DNA of 64,000 nt from Mycolicibacterium sphagni. Lineage in GTDB: Bacteria > Actinomycetota > Actinomycetes > Mycobacteriales > Mycobacteriaceae. The DNA lies in the NCBI RefSeq assembly GCF_013337765.1, contig NZ_VBSB01000012.1, positions 124,001 to 188,000 of the forward strand, read 5' to 3'. A model generated the notes under the pieces. The model was not told the DNA's origin. It was given only the letters and a program-made list of their open reading frames with translations, and did not search any database. The translations under genes and the position numbers were made by a program. Below, in pieces: positions 7,930-16,536 of this stretch; position 1 is the stretch's first letter; each line of letters starts with the position of its first letter.

Positions 7930-8553
7930 TCAAGCTGACCGGCCAGAAGCCATGGCCTCACCGAACGCGATCAGGCCCACCCGGCCGATTTTCAGGATCG
8001 CCTCGTCGAAGTCGTTGTTGTCCCGGTAGGACAGCTCGAGCATGCGGTCGGCCAGCTCGACGGCCACCAGCATGGCCAGTGGGTCGGTGTCGGCGGGAAG
8101 CAACCCGGCAGCCACCAGGATGTCGTGTAACCGGCCGGCCAGGGCCTGCATCCGGGCGTGGACATGTTTGGTGACGGTGGGTGAGGTGCGCCCGCCCATC
8201 CACAGGCCGGCCGCGCCCGGGTGCTTGCGGTAGTAGTCGACGTGCAGGTTGAGCTCGTTGTTGAGCAGGTCGGCGATCGAGGTGATGACCCAGGTCTGCT
8301 CGGCGGCCACGCAGCGTGCGTCGATCTCGGCGCAGTGCTGCTCCATCAGCTCGTCGAGGATGGCATCGCGGTCAGCGAAGAACCGGTACAGCGAGGGATA
8401 AGACACCCCGGCGCGGTCGGCGATCGCGCGGGTGGTGACCGCGTCGACACCCTCCTCGTCGGTGATGGCGGCCGCGGCGTCGAGAATGCGGGCCACGGTC
8501 TGCCGGCTGCGGGCCTGAACGGGGGCCCGCCGCGGAACCGACGCCGTGGTCAT
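7930..8553 (-). CDS. TetR-family regulator of the adjacent monooxygenase operon
   Basis: A 207-residue TetR protein. The HTH (residues about 18-63) reads QTVARILDAAAAITDEEG, TTRAIADRAGVSYPSLYRFF, DRDAILDELM. The C-terminal domain includes HVDYYRKHPGAAGLWMGG and AVELADRMLELSYRDN, a TetR_C pattern common in mycobacteria. It is preceded by a strong ribosome site (AGGAGGT) and lies divergent from a Baeyer-Villiger monooxygenase gene. The 90-base gap holds a 9-9-9 inverted repeat near the monooxygenase start. By the usual logic it represses the monooxygenase and hydrolase until a ketone-type substrate binds, which is inference from layout. Confidence 0.9.
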   Translation of the reverse strand: MTTASVPRRAPVQARSRQTVARILDAAAAITDEEGVDAVTTRAIADRAGVSYPSLYRFFADRDAILDELMEQHCAEIDARCVAAEQTWVITSIADLLNNELNLHVDYYRKHPGAAGLWMGGRTSPTVTKHVHARMQALAGRLHDILVAAGLLPADTDPLAMLVAVELADRMLELSYRDNNDFDEAILKIGRVGLIAFGEAMASGRSA

Positions 8554-8590
8554 CGCCTACCTCCTGGGAACCCTTGACAGCTGTTCGCAA

Positions 8591-8617
8591 AACTATAACA
8601 CTATTCGCGTTACAGTT
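8591..8617. promoter_or_regulatory. Inverted repeat, likely TetR operator
   Basis: AACTATAAC, 9 bases, then GTTACAGTT form an inverted repeat with one mismatch between the divergent TetR and monooxygenase genes. A TTGACA hexamer lies just upstream at 8574-8579. The repeat ends 26 bases before the monooxygenase ATG, a position where a bound dimer would block transcription. Confidence 0.6.
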
Positions 8618-8643
8618 TGAACCTTGAAACCGGAGAGTGTCCG

Positions 8644-10170
8644 ATGACCGTGAATTCGCTCAACCAGGCCCGCCCGACACAGCCGCTCAGTGGCCACGTC
8701 GACGTGCTGATCGTCGGCGCCGGAATCTCCGGTCTCGGGATGGGCCACTACCTGGCGGCCAGCCAGCCCGGCAAGACGTTCGCGATCGTCGACGGCCGCG
8801 AGGCCATCGGTGGCACCTGGGATCTGTTCCGGTACCCCGGCATTCGGTCGGACTCCGACCTGCACACCTTCGGCTACGAGTTCAAGCCGTGGACCAGTGA
8901 CAACGCGATCGCGGATGCCCACGAGATTCTCGACTACCTGCACGAAGTCGTCGACGAGGACGATTTGGCTCGGCGGATCTACCTGCAGCACAAGGTGATC
9001 CGGGCTGATTTCGACTCGGATGCCGCGCAGTGGACGGTCACACTGGAGCGGGCCGGCCAGCAGTTCGAGGTGAGCTGCGACTGGCTGTTCGGGGCGACCG
9101 GATACTACGACTACGCAGGCGGTCATCGTCCGGACTTCGAGGGCGAAGAGGACTTCGCGGGGGTGATCGTGCACCCGCAGGCCTGGCCGGAGGACCTTGA
9201 CTACGCGGGCAAGAAGGTCGTGGTCATCGGCAGCGGCGCGACCGCGGTCACGTTGATTCCCGCGATGGCCGACGACGTCGAACACATCACCATGCTGCAG
9301 CGCTCCCCGTCCTACGTGATGCCGCAGCCGCGCAAGGACCCGATCGCCAACACTTTGCGAAAGATCTTGCCCGCCAAGGCCGCCTATGCCGCGACGCGGC
9401 GGTTCAACATCGGCAAGGGCCGATTCATCTACAACCTGTGTCAGCGCCATCCGAAGCTCGCGCGGCGCATCATTCATTCGATCAACGTCAAGGCGCTGCC
9501 CGAAGGTTACGACGTCGACACCCACTTCAAGCCCACCTACAACCCGTGGGACCAACGGCTGTGCGCGGTGCCCGATGCGGATCTGTTCCGGTCCATCAAG
9601 CGCGGCAAGGCCGACGTGGTCACCGACCGCATCGCCCGCTTCACCAAGGACGGGATCCTGCTGGAGTCCGGCAGGACGCTCGAGGCCGACATCATCGTCA
9701 CCGCAACCGGTTTGAAGCTGCTTCCGTTCGGTGGCATCCAGGTCTCCGTCGACGGTGAGGTCAAAGATCCGCACCAATCCCTGGTCTACAAGAGTTTCAT
9801 GATCTCTGATATCCCGAACATGGCGTTCGCCTTCGGCTACACGAACTCGTCGTGGACGTTGAAGGTCGGCCTGGTCTGCGAGCACCTCTGCCGCCTGATG
9901 GGTTACATGGATCGGCACGGCTACAGCACGGTGGTTCCCGTCGTCGACAATCCGTTGATCGAGAAGCGTCCGATGCTGGACTTCTCGGCCGGCTACATCC
10001 AGCGCTCCGTGGACCTGTTCCCGCAACAGGGCACGACCGGGCCATGGACGGTCGAGATGGACTACTGGGCCGACCACGACCGGCTGCGCAAGGGCCCGGT
10101 CGACGATCCGGCGCTGCGGTTCAGCACTCCCGTTGCGGCCAAGGTGGATTCGAGGCTGGCACGCACATGA
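8644..10170 (+). CDS. Baeyer-Villiger monooxygenase (EthA/MymA-like)
   Basis: A 508-residue FAD/NADPH enzyme that inserts oxygen next to a carbonyl or oxygenates a heteroatom. FAD motif GAGISG is at 25-30. The BVMO signature FAGVIVHPQAWP is at about 171-182, with its conserved His and Trp. NADPH motif GSGATA is at 196-201. YPGIRSDSDLHTFGYEF and a late TATGL are also typical of the EthA/MymA branch. GGAGAG lies 8 bases before the chosen ATG; a TTG nine codons earlier falls inside the operator. It is followed after 61 bases by an alpha/beta hydrolase, a sensible partner that would cleave the ester made. The native substrate is unknown. Confidence 0.9.
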   Translation: MTVNSLNQARPTQPLSGHVDVLIVGAGISGLGMGHYLAASQPGKTFAIVDGREAIGGTWDLFRYPGIRSDSDLHTFGYEFKPWTSDNAIADAHEILDYLHEVVDEDDLARRIYLQHKVIRADFDSDAAQWTVTLERAGQQFEVSCDWLFGATGYYDYAGGHRPDFEGEEDFAGVIVHPQAWPEDLDYAGKKVVVIGSGATAVTLIPAMADDVEHITMLQRSPSYVMPQPRKDPIANTLRKILPAKAAYAATRRFNIGKGRFIYNLCQRHPKLARRIIHSINVKALPEGYDVDTHFKPTYNPWDQRLCAVPDADLFRSIKRGKADVVTDRIARFTKDGILLESGRTLEADIIVTATGLKLLPFGGIQVSVDGEVKDPHQSLVYKSFMISDIPNMAFAFGYTNSSWTLKVGLVCEHLCRLMGYMDRHGYSTVVPVVDNPLIEKRPMLDFSAGYIQRSVDLFPQQGTTGPWTVEMDYWADHDRLRKGPVDDPALRFSTPVAAKVDSRLART

Positions 10171-10231
10171 GCGACGCTTGCGGAGCGAATCAACAGCGAA
10201 CATGCGGGTCCCGAGCCTGCGAGGGAACCGC

Positions 10232-11080
10232 ATGAGCCGCCCGACGTTCGTCGAGGTCGACGGCCGCCGTACCCGGGTTCGGGTCGACGGCGACGCCGAC
10301 GCCCCGCCGGTACTGCTGGTGCACGGGATCGGTCGCAGTATGGAGGACTGGGCGCCCCAGTACGAACGGCTGGCGCAGTCCTACCGGACCATCTCTCTCG
10401 ACGTGCCCGGCTTCGGCTTTTCCGAGCGCACCAGGGAGGCAATCACATTGGCGGCGCTGGCACGCGGCGTCGCTGACACCCTCGACACTCTCGGGGAGAC
10501 CAGGCCGGTCCATGTGGTGGGCAACTCTCTCGGCGGGGCGATCGCCCAGCAGTTGCTGGCCGACCGGCCCGAGCGGGTCGCCAGCCTGGCGCTGATCAAC
10601 AGCGCCGGGTTCGGCAGCGAGGTCACCCTGCTGCTGCGGATGCTCACCATGCCGGTGCTCGGGGCCATGAGCACGCGACGGCCCACCCGGATGAGTGCCG
10701 TGCTTTTCGAGCGCACCATCCACGCCAACAAGGCGGTCGCCACCAAGGAGCGCATCGACCACGCCTTCGCTGTCGGGTCGCAGCCCGGAAACGGTGCGGC
10801 CCTGCGGGAAACCGCCCTCGAACTCGGCACGCCGCGCGGGGTGAAGCCGCAGTGGCGGCGTGACCTCGCCGCCGCCGTCACCCGAACGCCCCGGCCCACG
10901 CTGATCATGTGGGGCAGCCAGGACCGCATCCTGCCGGCGCACCACATCGACGAGGCTATGCGCGTGTACCCGCATGCCGAGGTGCATCTGCTGAACGGGG
11001 TAGGCCACATGCCGCAGATCGAATGCCCGCAGCGTTTCGCTGACCTGCTGCTGCCATTCCTGGCGCGTGCCAACGGCTGA
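10232..11080 (+). CDS. Alpha/beta hydrolase (esterase-type)
   Basis: A 282-residue soluble hydrolase. The fold is complete: oxyanion segment VLLVHGIGRSMEDW, nucleophile elbow GNSLGGAIA (Ser at about residue 98), acid strand PTLIMWGSQDRILP with the Asp, and the catalytic His in NGVGHMPQIECPQRF. The ATG at 10232 follows GAGGGAA, and earlier in-frame codons overlap the monooxygenase. Its position after a Baeyer-Villiger enzyme suggests it cleaves the ester or lactone product, completing removal of a ketone group. It ends next to, and converges with, the broken amidohydrolase of the aromatic operon. Confidence 0.87.
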   Translation: MSRPTFVEVDGRRTRVRVDGDADAPPVLLVHGIGRSMEDWAPQYERLAQSYRTISLDVPGFGFSERTREAITLAALARGVADTLDTLGETRPVHVVGNSLGGAIAQQLLADRPERVASLALINSAGFGSEVTLLLRMLTMPVLGAMSTRRPTRMSAVLFERTIHANKAVATKERIDHAFAVGSQPGNGAALRETALELGTPRGVKPQWRRDLAAAVTRTPRPTLIMWGSQDRILPAHHIDEAMRVYPHAEVHLLNGVGHMPQIECPQRFADLLLPFLARANG

Positions 11081-11253
11081 TCAGCGGGTGCTGATCAACC
11101 GAGTGACCGCCCGCATCGCCTGACGGCTGGCCGCGTGCTTGACCCGATCGGGCACTGAAGGGGCCTCCAGCGGTGCGGCGGCCACTCCGGCTTGTGTAAC
11201 GCCGCGAGGTAGTTGGCCGGAATGGCGTGGGCGTGGGTGTCGATGCGTGACAT
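11081..11253 (-). pseudogene. Amidohydrolase remnant, frameshifted and truncated
   Basis: The first 21 codons read MSRIDTHAHAIPANYLAALHK, the metal-binding HxH start of an amidohydrolase_2 enzyme (aminocarboxymuconate semialdehyde decarboxylase type), with a GAGGA ribosome site 8 bases upstream. At about 11191 one base is missing: the continuation AGVAAAPLEAP is found only in another frame, and the rest of the normal roughly 300-residue protein is absent. It is the last gene of the meta-cleavage operon, so a decarboxylation or ring-product step once encoded here has been lost. Confidence 0.75.
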
Positions 11254-11267
11254 GGCTGGCGTCCTCT

Positions 11268-12266
11268 TCAGTCGTCGGCGATACCGGCTCCGGCCAGAGC
11301 GGGCACGGTGGCCTCGCGGTGCAGCACCGAGTGCGCACCGGTTTTGAATCGGCCGAACAGCTCGACGATAGCCTGCCCCTCGGGGGTGTGTCCCCACATG
11401 CTGATGCCCTGGTGAGTGGTTGGTTCCCAGGTGGATTCGTCGACGACGATCGGGTTCCAGCCGACCTCCCACTCGAATCCCGACGGGCTGACCGCGTAGA
11501 ACGACAGCTCCTTGTCATTGGTGTGCTGGCCGACCGACAAGGCCATGTCGAAACCGAGTTCCCTGACCCGGTGGTGTGCCATGGTCATGTCGTTGAGCTC
11601 GGCGACCTGTACGTTGCAGTGCTGAATTCTGGTGCGAATCGGGTTGAGCGGCAGGCGTTTTGTCGCGGCGATCGCGACGGTGTGGTGACGTTCGTTGACC
11701 CGCAGGAACCGGATCTTGAACTTGAGGCCACTGATCGTCTCGTCGATGTAGTCCGACAGGCGGGCATCGAACACCGTGCTGTAGTAGCCGCGCATCTGCT
11801 GCGGCCTCTTGGTGGCGATCGCGACATGACCCATTCCGGCCTGCCCGGTGACGAATCCACCACCGGCGTTCAGCCGCAACGGTTCCGACCCGGCGCGGGG
11901 GTTGACGTAGATCTCCTGGGTGAGTCCGTTGGGGCCGGGGAAGCGGGCGAACCGTTCGACACCACGCAGGGCGGCATCCTCGGGGTTGCCCTCGGTCACC
12001 AGCACCCCGTGGCTGCGCACGCGCGCCTCGATGGTCTCGAAGGTGGCGTGGTCATCGAGCTCCCAGCCGAGCGCGGTGGTGTCCTCGGCGGGACCGCGCT
12101 GTAGCAGGAAGCGGCAGGTGTTGTCATCGAGGCGGAAGCGCAGGACGTCGGCCCGGGTCTCGTCGAGATGCATGCCGATGGCGTCGCGGCCGAATCTGCG
12201 CCAGTCGGCGAACTTCTCGGTTTCGATGACGAGGTAACCGAGGTGAGCCTTGCCGAAGACGTTCAT
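11268..12266 (-). CDS. Extradiol (meta-cleavage) catechol dioxygenase, type I
   Basis: A 332-residue two-module vicinal-oxygen-chelate enzyme, like BphC/HsaC, that cuts a catechol ring next to the hydroxyls using Fe(II) and O2. Likely iron ligands are His147 (GMGHVAIAT), His216 (IQHCNVQV) and Glu267 (SGFEWEVGW). The acid-base His pair at 194-195 (NERHHTVA) is present. The N-terminal module has lost metal ligands, as is normal. The ATG shares ATGA with the stop of the hydrolase gene upstream, so the two are translationally coupled. With the hydroxylase and C-C hydrolase it forms a complete hydroxylate, cleave and hydrolyse route for a phenolic acid or ring-opened steroid-like compound. Confidence 0.9.
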   Translation of the reverse strand: MNVFGKAHLGYLVIETEKFADWRRFGRDAIGMHLDETRADVLRFRLDDNTCRFLLQRGPAEDTTALGWELDDHATFETIEARVRSHGVLVTEGNPEDAALRGVERFARFPGPNGLTQEIYVNPRAGSEPLRLNAGGGFVTGQAGMGHVAIATKRPQQMRGYYSTVFDARLSDYIDETISGLKFKIRFLRVNERHHTVAIAATKRLPLNPIRTRIQHCNVQVAELNDMTMAHHRVRELGFDMALSVGQHTNDKELSFYAVSPSGFEWEVGWNPIVVDESTWEPTTHQGISMWGHTPEGQAIVELFGRFKTGAHSVLHREATVPALAGAGIADD

Positions 12267-13129
12267 GCGATCGCCAAATCCGATTCGGGGGAGAGGAAGT
12301 CGGCGACCAGCCGGTTGAACAACTCCGCGCGTTCCCACTGCATCCAGTGCCCGGTGTGGGAGGTCATGATCAGCTCGGCATTGGGCATGAGCCGCAGCAG
12401 CAGCGGGCCGCCCGAGGGGCGGTTGACCTTGTCGTCGCGGCCCCACAGCACCAGAGTGGGGTTGGGCAGCTGTGCGAGGCGCTTGTCGCGGCTCAGGTCC
12501 ATCCGCCACAGCGTGCGTAGTCCGGACGGCCGTTGGAGCGGCGGGTTAGCCACCACCTCCGGGTCGAGCGACGCCTGGTAGCGCAGGTCGATCAGCTCGT
12601 CGGGCACGGCAGCACCGTCGTAGACCAGGTAGGTGCGGATGAACGTGGCGAGTTTCTCGCGGCTCGGCCCATCGCCGCCGTAGTACGACAGGAGGCTCTT
12701 CAGTCCGTCGGTCGGCAGACCACGGGTGGTGCCTATGCCGCCCGGGCCCATCAGCACGAGCTTGTCGACGCGCTGCGGGGTGTCCAGGGCCAGCCGCAGC
12801 GCGGCGGCACCACCGTAGGAGTTACCGACCAGATGTGCACTGGCGATACCCATTTGGTCGAGTAGGCCGCGGATGGTGTCGGCGAGGTAGCCGAACGGAT
12901 CGTTGTGATCGACGTGCTTGGCCGACCGGCCATAGCCGGGCATATCGGGTACGACGACCCGATAGCGTTCGGCGAGTGCGTCGATGTTGCGCGCGTAGTT
13001 CGAGACTCCCGAGGCACCCGGCCCGCCACCGTGCAACATGACAACCGTTGGCCCGTCGCCTTTTTCGGCGACGAAAATCTGATTGCCCCCGACGGTGACG
13101 GTGTGTTCGGTGAGCTCGGTGACGGTCAT
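12263..13129 (-). CDS. Meta-cleavage product C-C hydrolase (MhpC/HsaD-like)
   Basis: A 288-residue alpha/beta hydrolase that splits the C-C bond of the 2-hydroxy-6-oxo-dienoate made by the dioxygenase. The oxyanion loop MLHGGGPGASG is diagnostic for MhpC/BphD/HsaD enzymes. Catalytic residues visible are Ser104 (GNSYGG), Asp232 (WGRDDKVN) and His261 (HTGHWMQWE). Both ends overlap neighbours by four bases (ATGA): its start with the hydroxylase stop and its stop with the dioxygenase start. Products would be a dienoate plus an acid. The exact substrate cannot be named from sequence alone. Confidence 0.9.
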   Translation of the reverse strand: MTVTELTEHTVTVGGNQIFVAEKGDGPTVVMLHGGGPGASGVSNYARNIDALAERYRVVVPDMPGYGRSAKHVDHNDPFGYLADTIRGLLDQMGIASAHLVGNSYGGAAALRLALDTPQRVDKLVLMGPGGIGTTRGLPTDGLKSLLSYYGGDGPSREKLATFIRTYLVYDGAAVPDELIDLRYQASLDPEVVANPPLQRPSGLRTLWRMDLSRDKRLAQLPNPTLVLWGRDDKVNRPSGGPLLLRLMPNAELIMTSHTGHWMQWERAELFNRLVADFLSPESDLAIA

Positions 13130-14700
13130 GCGTGGTCCTTTACTCGGATGGCAGGCGTGGTGAATCCGGCCGGCGGTGGGGGTATCGGTTGTTCGTCGGT
13201 CCCTGCGGCGTAGACGAATCCGTCGGGTCGCACGGCCACGACGGTTGCCTTCTTCTTGTCGAGCCAGGCGGTCAGGGCGCCGTCGTGGTCGACGATGCGG
13301 TCGATGCCGGGGGTGCTCCCGGATGGTGCGATCCGTAACGCCCGTACGCCGGCCGATCGCCACTGCGGCCACGGACGTTCCACGCTGGTGTACAGCACCA
13401 TCCATCTGCCGCCGATGATGTCGTCGAAGCGGCAGAGGCCGCCCGTTTCGTCGATGACCCACGGCTGAGGTATCAGCCAGCCTGCAGCCGGATTGCCATT
13501 GCGGGCAAGCAGGCCGGAACGGTAGCGCGCATCTGGCAGCCACCGGTGATTGCGCAGCCACGTTGTGAATCCGGGCACCTTGGTGGCGAACCGGAAGAAT
13601 CGATTGCGCACGGCGGAACGGATGCGATTGCGCTCGATGATGAGCTCGCCGACCTTCACCGCGCGGTTGGTGACTTCTTTGACATGGGGCAGTCGCTCGG
13701 CCTGATAGGTGTCGAGCACCGAATCCGCCAACGATCCGGATGTGACGGCGTGCAACTTCCAGCACAGGTTCGCGACGTCGCGCACACCAGCGCACATTCC
13801 CTGGCCGATCCACGGCGGCATCGCATGAGCCGCATCGCCGGCGAGGAAGACTCGACCGATCCGCCACCGGTCGGCGAACCGGACATGGTGGTTGTAACAC
13901 GCGAAGCCGATGATCGCGACGTTCGCCTTCGTGATGCCCTGCCCGGCAAGGACGTTCCAGATGGCGTCCTCGTTGAGGAGGTCCTTCTCGTCCTCCTGGT
14001 CGCGCACCGGAAACTCCCACCGATGATGGCCAAGGGGAGTGGGGCAGTCGACCGTCGGCCGCGCGGGATTGCAATGGAAGCGCAGATCATCATGGCCGGG
14101 CCATTCCTCGATGACCTTGGTATCGATCACAATCCAGCGTTGCGAATAGGTCCGGCCGGTGAATCCGACGCCCAGTTGACCGCGAATGGCGCTCGAGCCG
14201 CCGTCGGCCGCGATCACATACGTGGCTCGGATGCGCTTGAACTGGTCGCAGGTGAGGTCCGCAAGCATCAGCTCGACCGAGTCGGTGTGCTGGCTGAGGC
14301 GCAGGCACTCGTGTTCGAGCAGCAGCGAGACATTCGGGAACCGGTCGACGCCCGCGCGCAGCACCCTGTCCACCGCAGGCTGGTAGATGAACTGCTGCGG
14401 TGGATGCCCGTTGCCCCGGTCGGCCGGGAGCAGCTTGGCAATGGATATGCCGGCCGCGTCGACGAAGTTGGCGCCGCCACCAGGCTGCATATCGGCGTTG
14501 AGTTGGTCGGACAGTCCGACCTGCTGCCAGATCCGCACCACCTCTTCGTCGGTCGAGATCGCGCGGGCCCGAAAGTAGATATCCGGATCTCGTTCGATCA
14601 CAACGACATTGAGGCCCATTTGGCCCAGCAGATTGGCGGCGGTGGCGCCGACCGGGCCGTAGCCGACGATCGCGACGTCGTAGGTGGCTGCGTCACTCAT
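13126..14700 (-). CDS. FAD-dependent aromatic hydroxylase (MhpA-like)
   Basis: A 524-residue class A flavin hydroxylase that adds a ring hydroxyl to a phenolic acid, giving the catechol for the dioxygenase. FAD motif GYGPVG (13-18) ends its strand at IERDPD. The family motifs VIAADGGSSAIRGQLG and RVFLAGDAAHAMPPWIGQGM follow, then a thioredoxin-like C-terminal domain including WMVLYTS. This matches 3-(3-hydroxyphenyl)propionate/3-hydroxycinnamate hydroxylases in length and order. It is the first gene of the operon and divergent from a TetR gene across a perfect palindrome. Propionate versus other side chains is inference. Confidence 0.88.
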   Translation of the reverse strand: MSDAATYDVAIVGYGPVGATAANLLGQMGLNVVVIERDPDIYFRARAISTDEEVVRIWQQVGLSDQLNADMQPGGGANFVDAAGISIAKLLPADRGNGHPPQQFIYQPAVDRVLRAGVDRFPNVSLLLEHECLRLSQHTDSVELMLADLTCDQFKRIRATYVIAADGGSSAIRGQLGVGFTGRTYSQRWIVIDTKVIEEWPGHDDLRFHCNPARPTVDCPTPLGHHRWEFPVRDQEDEKDLLNEDAIWNVLAGQGITKANVAIIGFACYNHHVRFADRWRIGRVFLAGDAAHAMPPWIGQGMCAGVRDVANLCWKLHAVTSGSLADSVLDTYQAERLPHVKEVTNRAVKVGELIIERNRIRSAVRNRFFRFATKVPGFTTWLRNHRWLPDARYRSGLLARNGNPAAGWLIPQPWVIDETGGLCRFDDIIGGRWMVLYTSVERPWPQWRSAGVRALRIAPSGSTPGIDRIVDHDGALTAWLDKKKATVVAVRPDGFVYAAGTDEQPIPPPPAGFTTPAIRVKDHA

Positions 14701-14743
14701 GGCTGGCTCTCATCCGTCAGGTCCCCGTCGACCAGGACTTGTT

Positions 14744-14781
14744 CTGTAGTGATCGATACGGTAATGTATCGATCACTACAG
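14744..14781. promoter_or_regulatory. Perfect 16-6-16 inverted repeat, TetR operator
   Basis: CTGTAGTGATCGATAC, six bases (GGTAAT), then its exact reverse complement. It lies between the divergent MhpA-like and TetR genes, 43 bases from one start and 20 from the other. The long perfect arms suggest binding by two TetR dimers or one dimer with extended contacts, controlling both directions. Confidence 0.8.
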
Positions 14782-14801
14782 AGTCAAGAGTTGGGAAATC
14801 G

Positions 14802-15431
14802 ATGGTCCCGAAGGAAACGAAGACCCGGCAGCGCCGAGCTGACGGCGAGTTGTCTCGCGCCCGAATCCTGGACGCGGCCACCGAAATCGCCGCGGAGCGT
14901 GGCTATGAGGGCACCAGCATCGGCGCGGTCAGCACGAAATGCGGACTGCCGGCCAGCTCGATCTATTGGCATTTCAAGGACAAGGACGATCTGATCGCGG
15001 CAGTCATCGAGCGCAGCTTCAACAACTGGCTGAAGGTGTGGCAGTTGCCGGAGGATCTGGTCGGCCTCGACCGGCTGGTGGAGGTCGCCACCGGTACGGC
15101 GAAGGCGATCATGGATTCCCCTGATTTCCTGCGGCTTGGCCTCATGCTCGCCCTGGAGCGGCGCCCCGTCGAGCCACGGGCCCGGGCGATGTTCATCGGC
15201 GTCCGCGACCAAGCTTTCGGCGCGCTGACCCGCAGTCTTGTCGACCTGGCGGCCGGCCTGACCGGGGCGCAGGTGCAACAACTGGCGACCTACGCCATTG
15301 CCGGTGCCGACGGCTTGTTCATCGCCAAGGAGGTCGGCGGTGACAGTGTGGATCCGGTCGCGATGTTCGAGATCCACGGACAGGCGCTGTACGCCACCGC
15401 GCAGCGGATGATCGCCGAGAACGAGGGTTAG
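14802..15431 (+). CDS. TetR-family regulator of the meta-cleavage operon
   Basis: A 209-residue TetR protein. The HTH runs through about residues 17-62: SRARILDAATEIAAERG, TSIGAVSTKCGLPASSIYWHF, DKDDLIAAVIERS. The C-terminal ligand domain includes RLGLMLALERRPVEPRAR and QLATYAIAGADGLFIAKEV. The ATG at 14802 is preferred over an in-frame codon at 14739, which would start upstream of the operator. Orientation and the perfect palindrome just upstream indicate autoregulation and repression of the aromatic operon, relieved by a pathway compound. Its stop overlaps the stop of the convergent phosphotransferase gene by four bases. Confidence 0.9.
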   Translation: MVPKETKTRQRRADGELSRARILDAATEIAAERGYEGTSIGAVSTKCGLPASSIYWHFKDKDDLIAAVIERSFNNWLKVWQLPEDLVGLDRLVEVATGTAKAIMDSPDFLRLGLMLALERRPVEPRARAMFIGVRDQAFGALTRSLVDLAAGLTGAQVQQLATYAIAGADGLFIAKEVGGDSVDPVAMFEIHGQALYATAQRMIAENEG

Positions 15432-16489
15432 GCGCCCGAGTGCGCCAGTGACCACGCCGTGCTGGCCAGACTGCGGTACCGGTCGCGGAATTCCGACGAT
15501 GCCGCTCTCGCATCGGCCGCATTACCGTCGAGGCCGCGTCGCCACACGCCCGCGGTGATTGCGGCGAGCCGGAACATCGAGAAGACCACGAACGGGGTCA
15601 GCCCTTGCGGCGGCTCACAACCCGCGGATCGGGCGTAGGTCGCCACAAAAGTCTCTTGGTCGGGAATGCCGGTGTGGCTGAAGTCCTCGCCGAGCAGCCC
15701 CGACAGCCCGCTGCTACCGGCCTCGAAATAGTAAGTGATGCAGGTGTATCCGAGATCGGCGAGCGGGTGGCCGATCGTGGAGAGCTCCCAGTCCAACACC
15801 GCGACGATACGGGGCTCGGTCGGGTGGATCAGGACGTTGCCCAGCCGATAGTCGCCGTGGGCAATACAAGCGTCCTCCTCTTCGGCGGGGATGTGCCGCG
15901 CCAGCCACTCGGCCAACCGGTCCATATCCTGGTTGTCTTCGGCGCGCACGGCATCCCACTGCTTGGTCCACAGCGCGAGCTGGCGTTGGATATAGCCGCT
16001 GGGCTTTCCGAAGCCGTCGAGCCCGCACTCGCGCCAGTCGACGCGGTGAAGCAGACCCAGCACTCGCGCGAGTTCGTCGTAGATGGCGCGGCGCTCGTCC
16101 GGTGTGCCCTCGCGCATCACCCGGTCGGGATACATCCGTCCCGGAACGTAATCCATGACGAAGAACGGTGTGCCGATCACCGAGTCGTCGGTGCAGAGCA
16201 GTCGGGCTTCGGGTACCGGCACCTCACTTGCGGCCAGTGCGGAGATGATGCGGTGTTCGCGTTCGACGTCATGCGCGCGCGGCAGAAGCTTGCCGGGCGG
16301 CTTCTTGCGCAAGACATAGTCGCCCGCGGTGGTGCGCAGGTGAAACGTCGGATTGCTCTGGCCGCCTTGGAATTGGGATACGTCGAAGGGTTCATCGAAA
16401 CCCGGCAGCCGCGGACTCAGGTAACGCGCCAACGATTCCTGATCAAAACGATGCACCGCCAGTGGTGGTATCAGTTCGGGTTCGCCCAC
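15428..16489 (-). CDS. APH/phosphotransferase-family protein (FadE-associated type)
   Basis: A 353-residue protein kinase-like phosphotransferase. The N lobe has FQGGQSNPTFHLRT (nucleotide loop) and YVLRKKPPGKLLP with the ATP-binding lysine. The C lobe has the catalytic loop HGDYRLGNVLIHP and the metal-binding AVLDWELSTIGHP. This variant, with the KPPGKLL and HAMD-like spacing, is often encoded beside acyl-CoA dehydrogenases in actinobacteria and is related to the N-terminal domain of eukaryotic ACAD10/11, which phosphorylate 4-hydroxyacyl-CoAs; that role here is inference. GTG start. A second homologue lies at 47383. It converges with the TetR gene on TTAG. Confidence 0.88.
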   Translation of the reverse strand: MGEPELIPPLAVHRFDQESLARYLSPRLPGFDEPFDVSQFQGGQSNPTFHLRTTAGDYVLRKKPPGKLLPRAHDVEREHRIISALAASEVPVPEARLLCTDDSVIGTPFFVMDYVPGRMYPDRVMREGTPDERRAIYDELARVLGLLHRVDWRECGLDGFGKPSGYIQRQLALWTKQWDAVRAEDNQDMDRLAEWLARHIPAEEEDACIAHGDYRLGNVLIHPTEPRIVAVLDWELSTIGHPLADLGYTCITYYFEAGSSGLSGLLGEDFSHTGIPDQETFVATYARSAGCEPPQGLTPFVVFSMFRLAAITAGVWRRGLDGNAADARAASSEFRDRYRSLASTAWSLAHSGA

Positions 16490-16536
16490 AACAAGCGACG
16501 CTACAACGAACTGCTCGTGGGCCGTATCGTGATGCC

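Noticed and set aside
8593-10233. A 546-residue open frame antisense to the Baeyer-Villiger monooxygenase
   Set aside because: Same artefact of GC-rich third positions; the sense gene has all its motifs.
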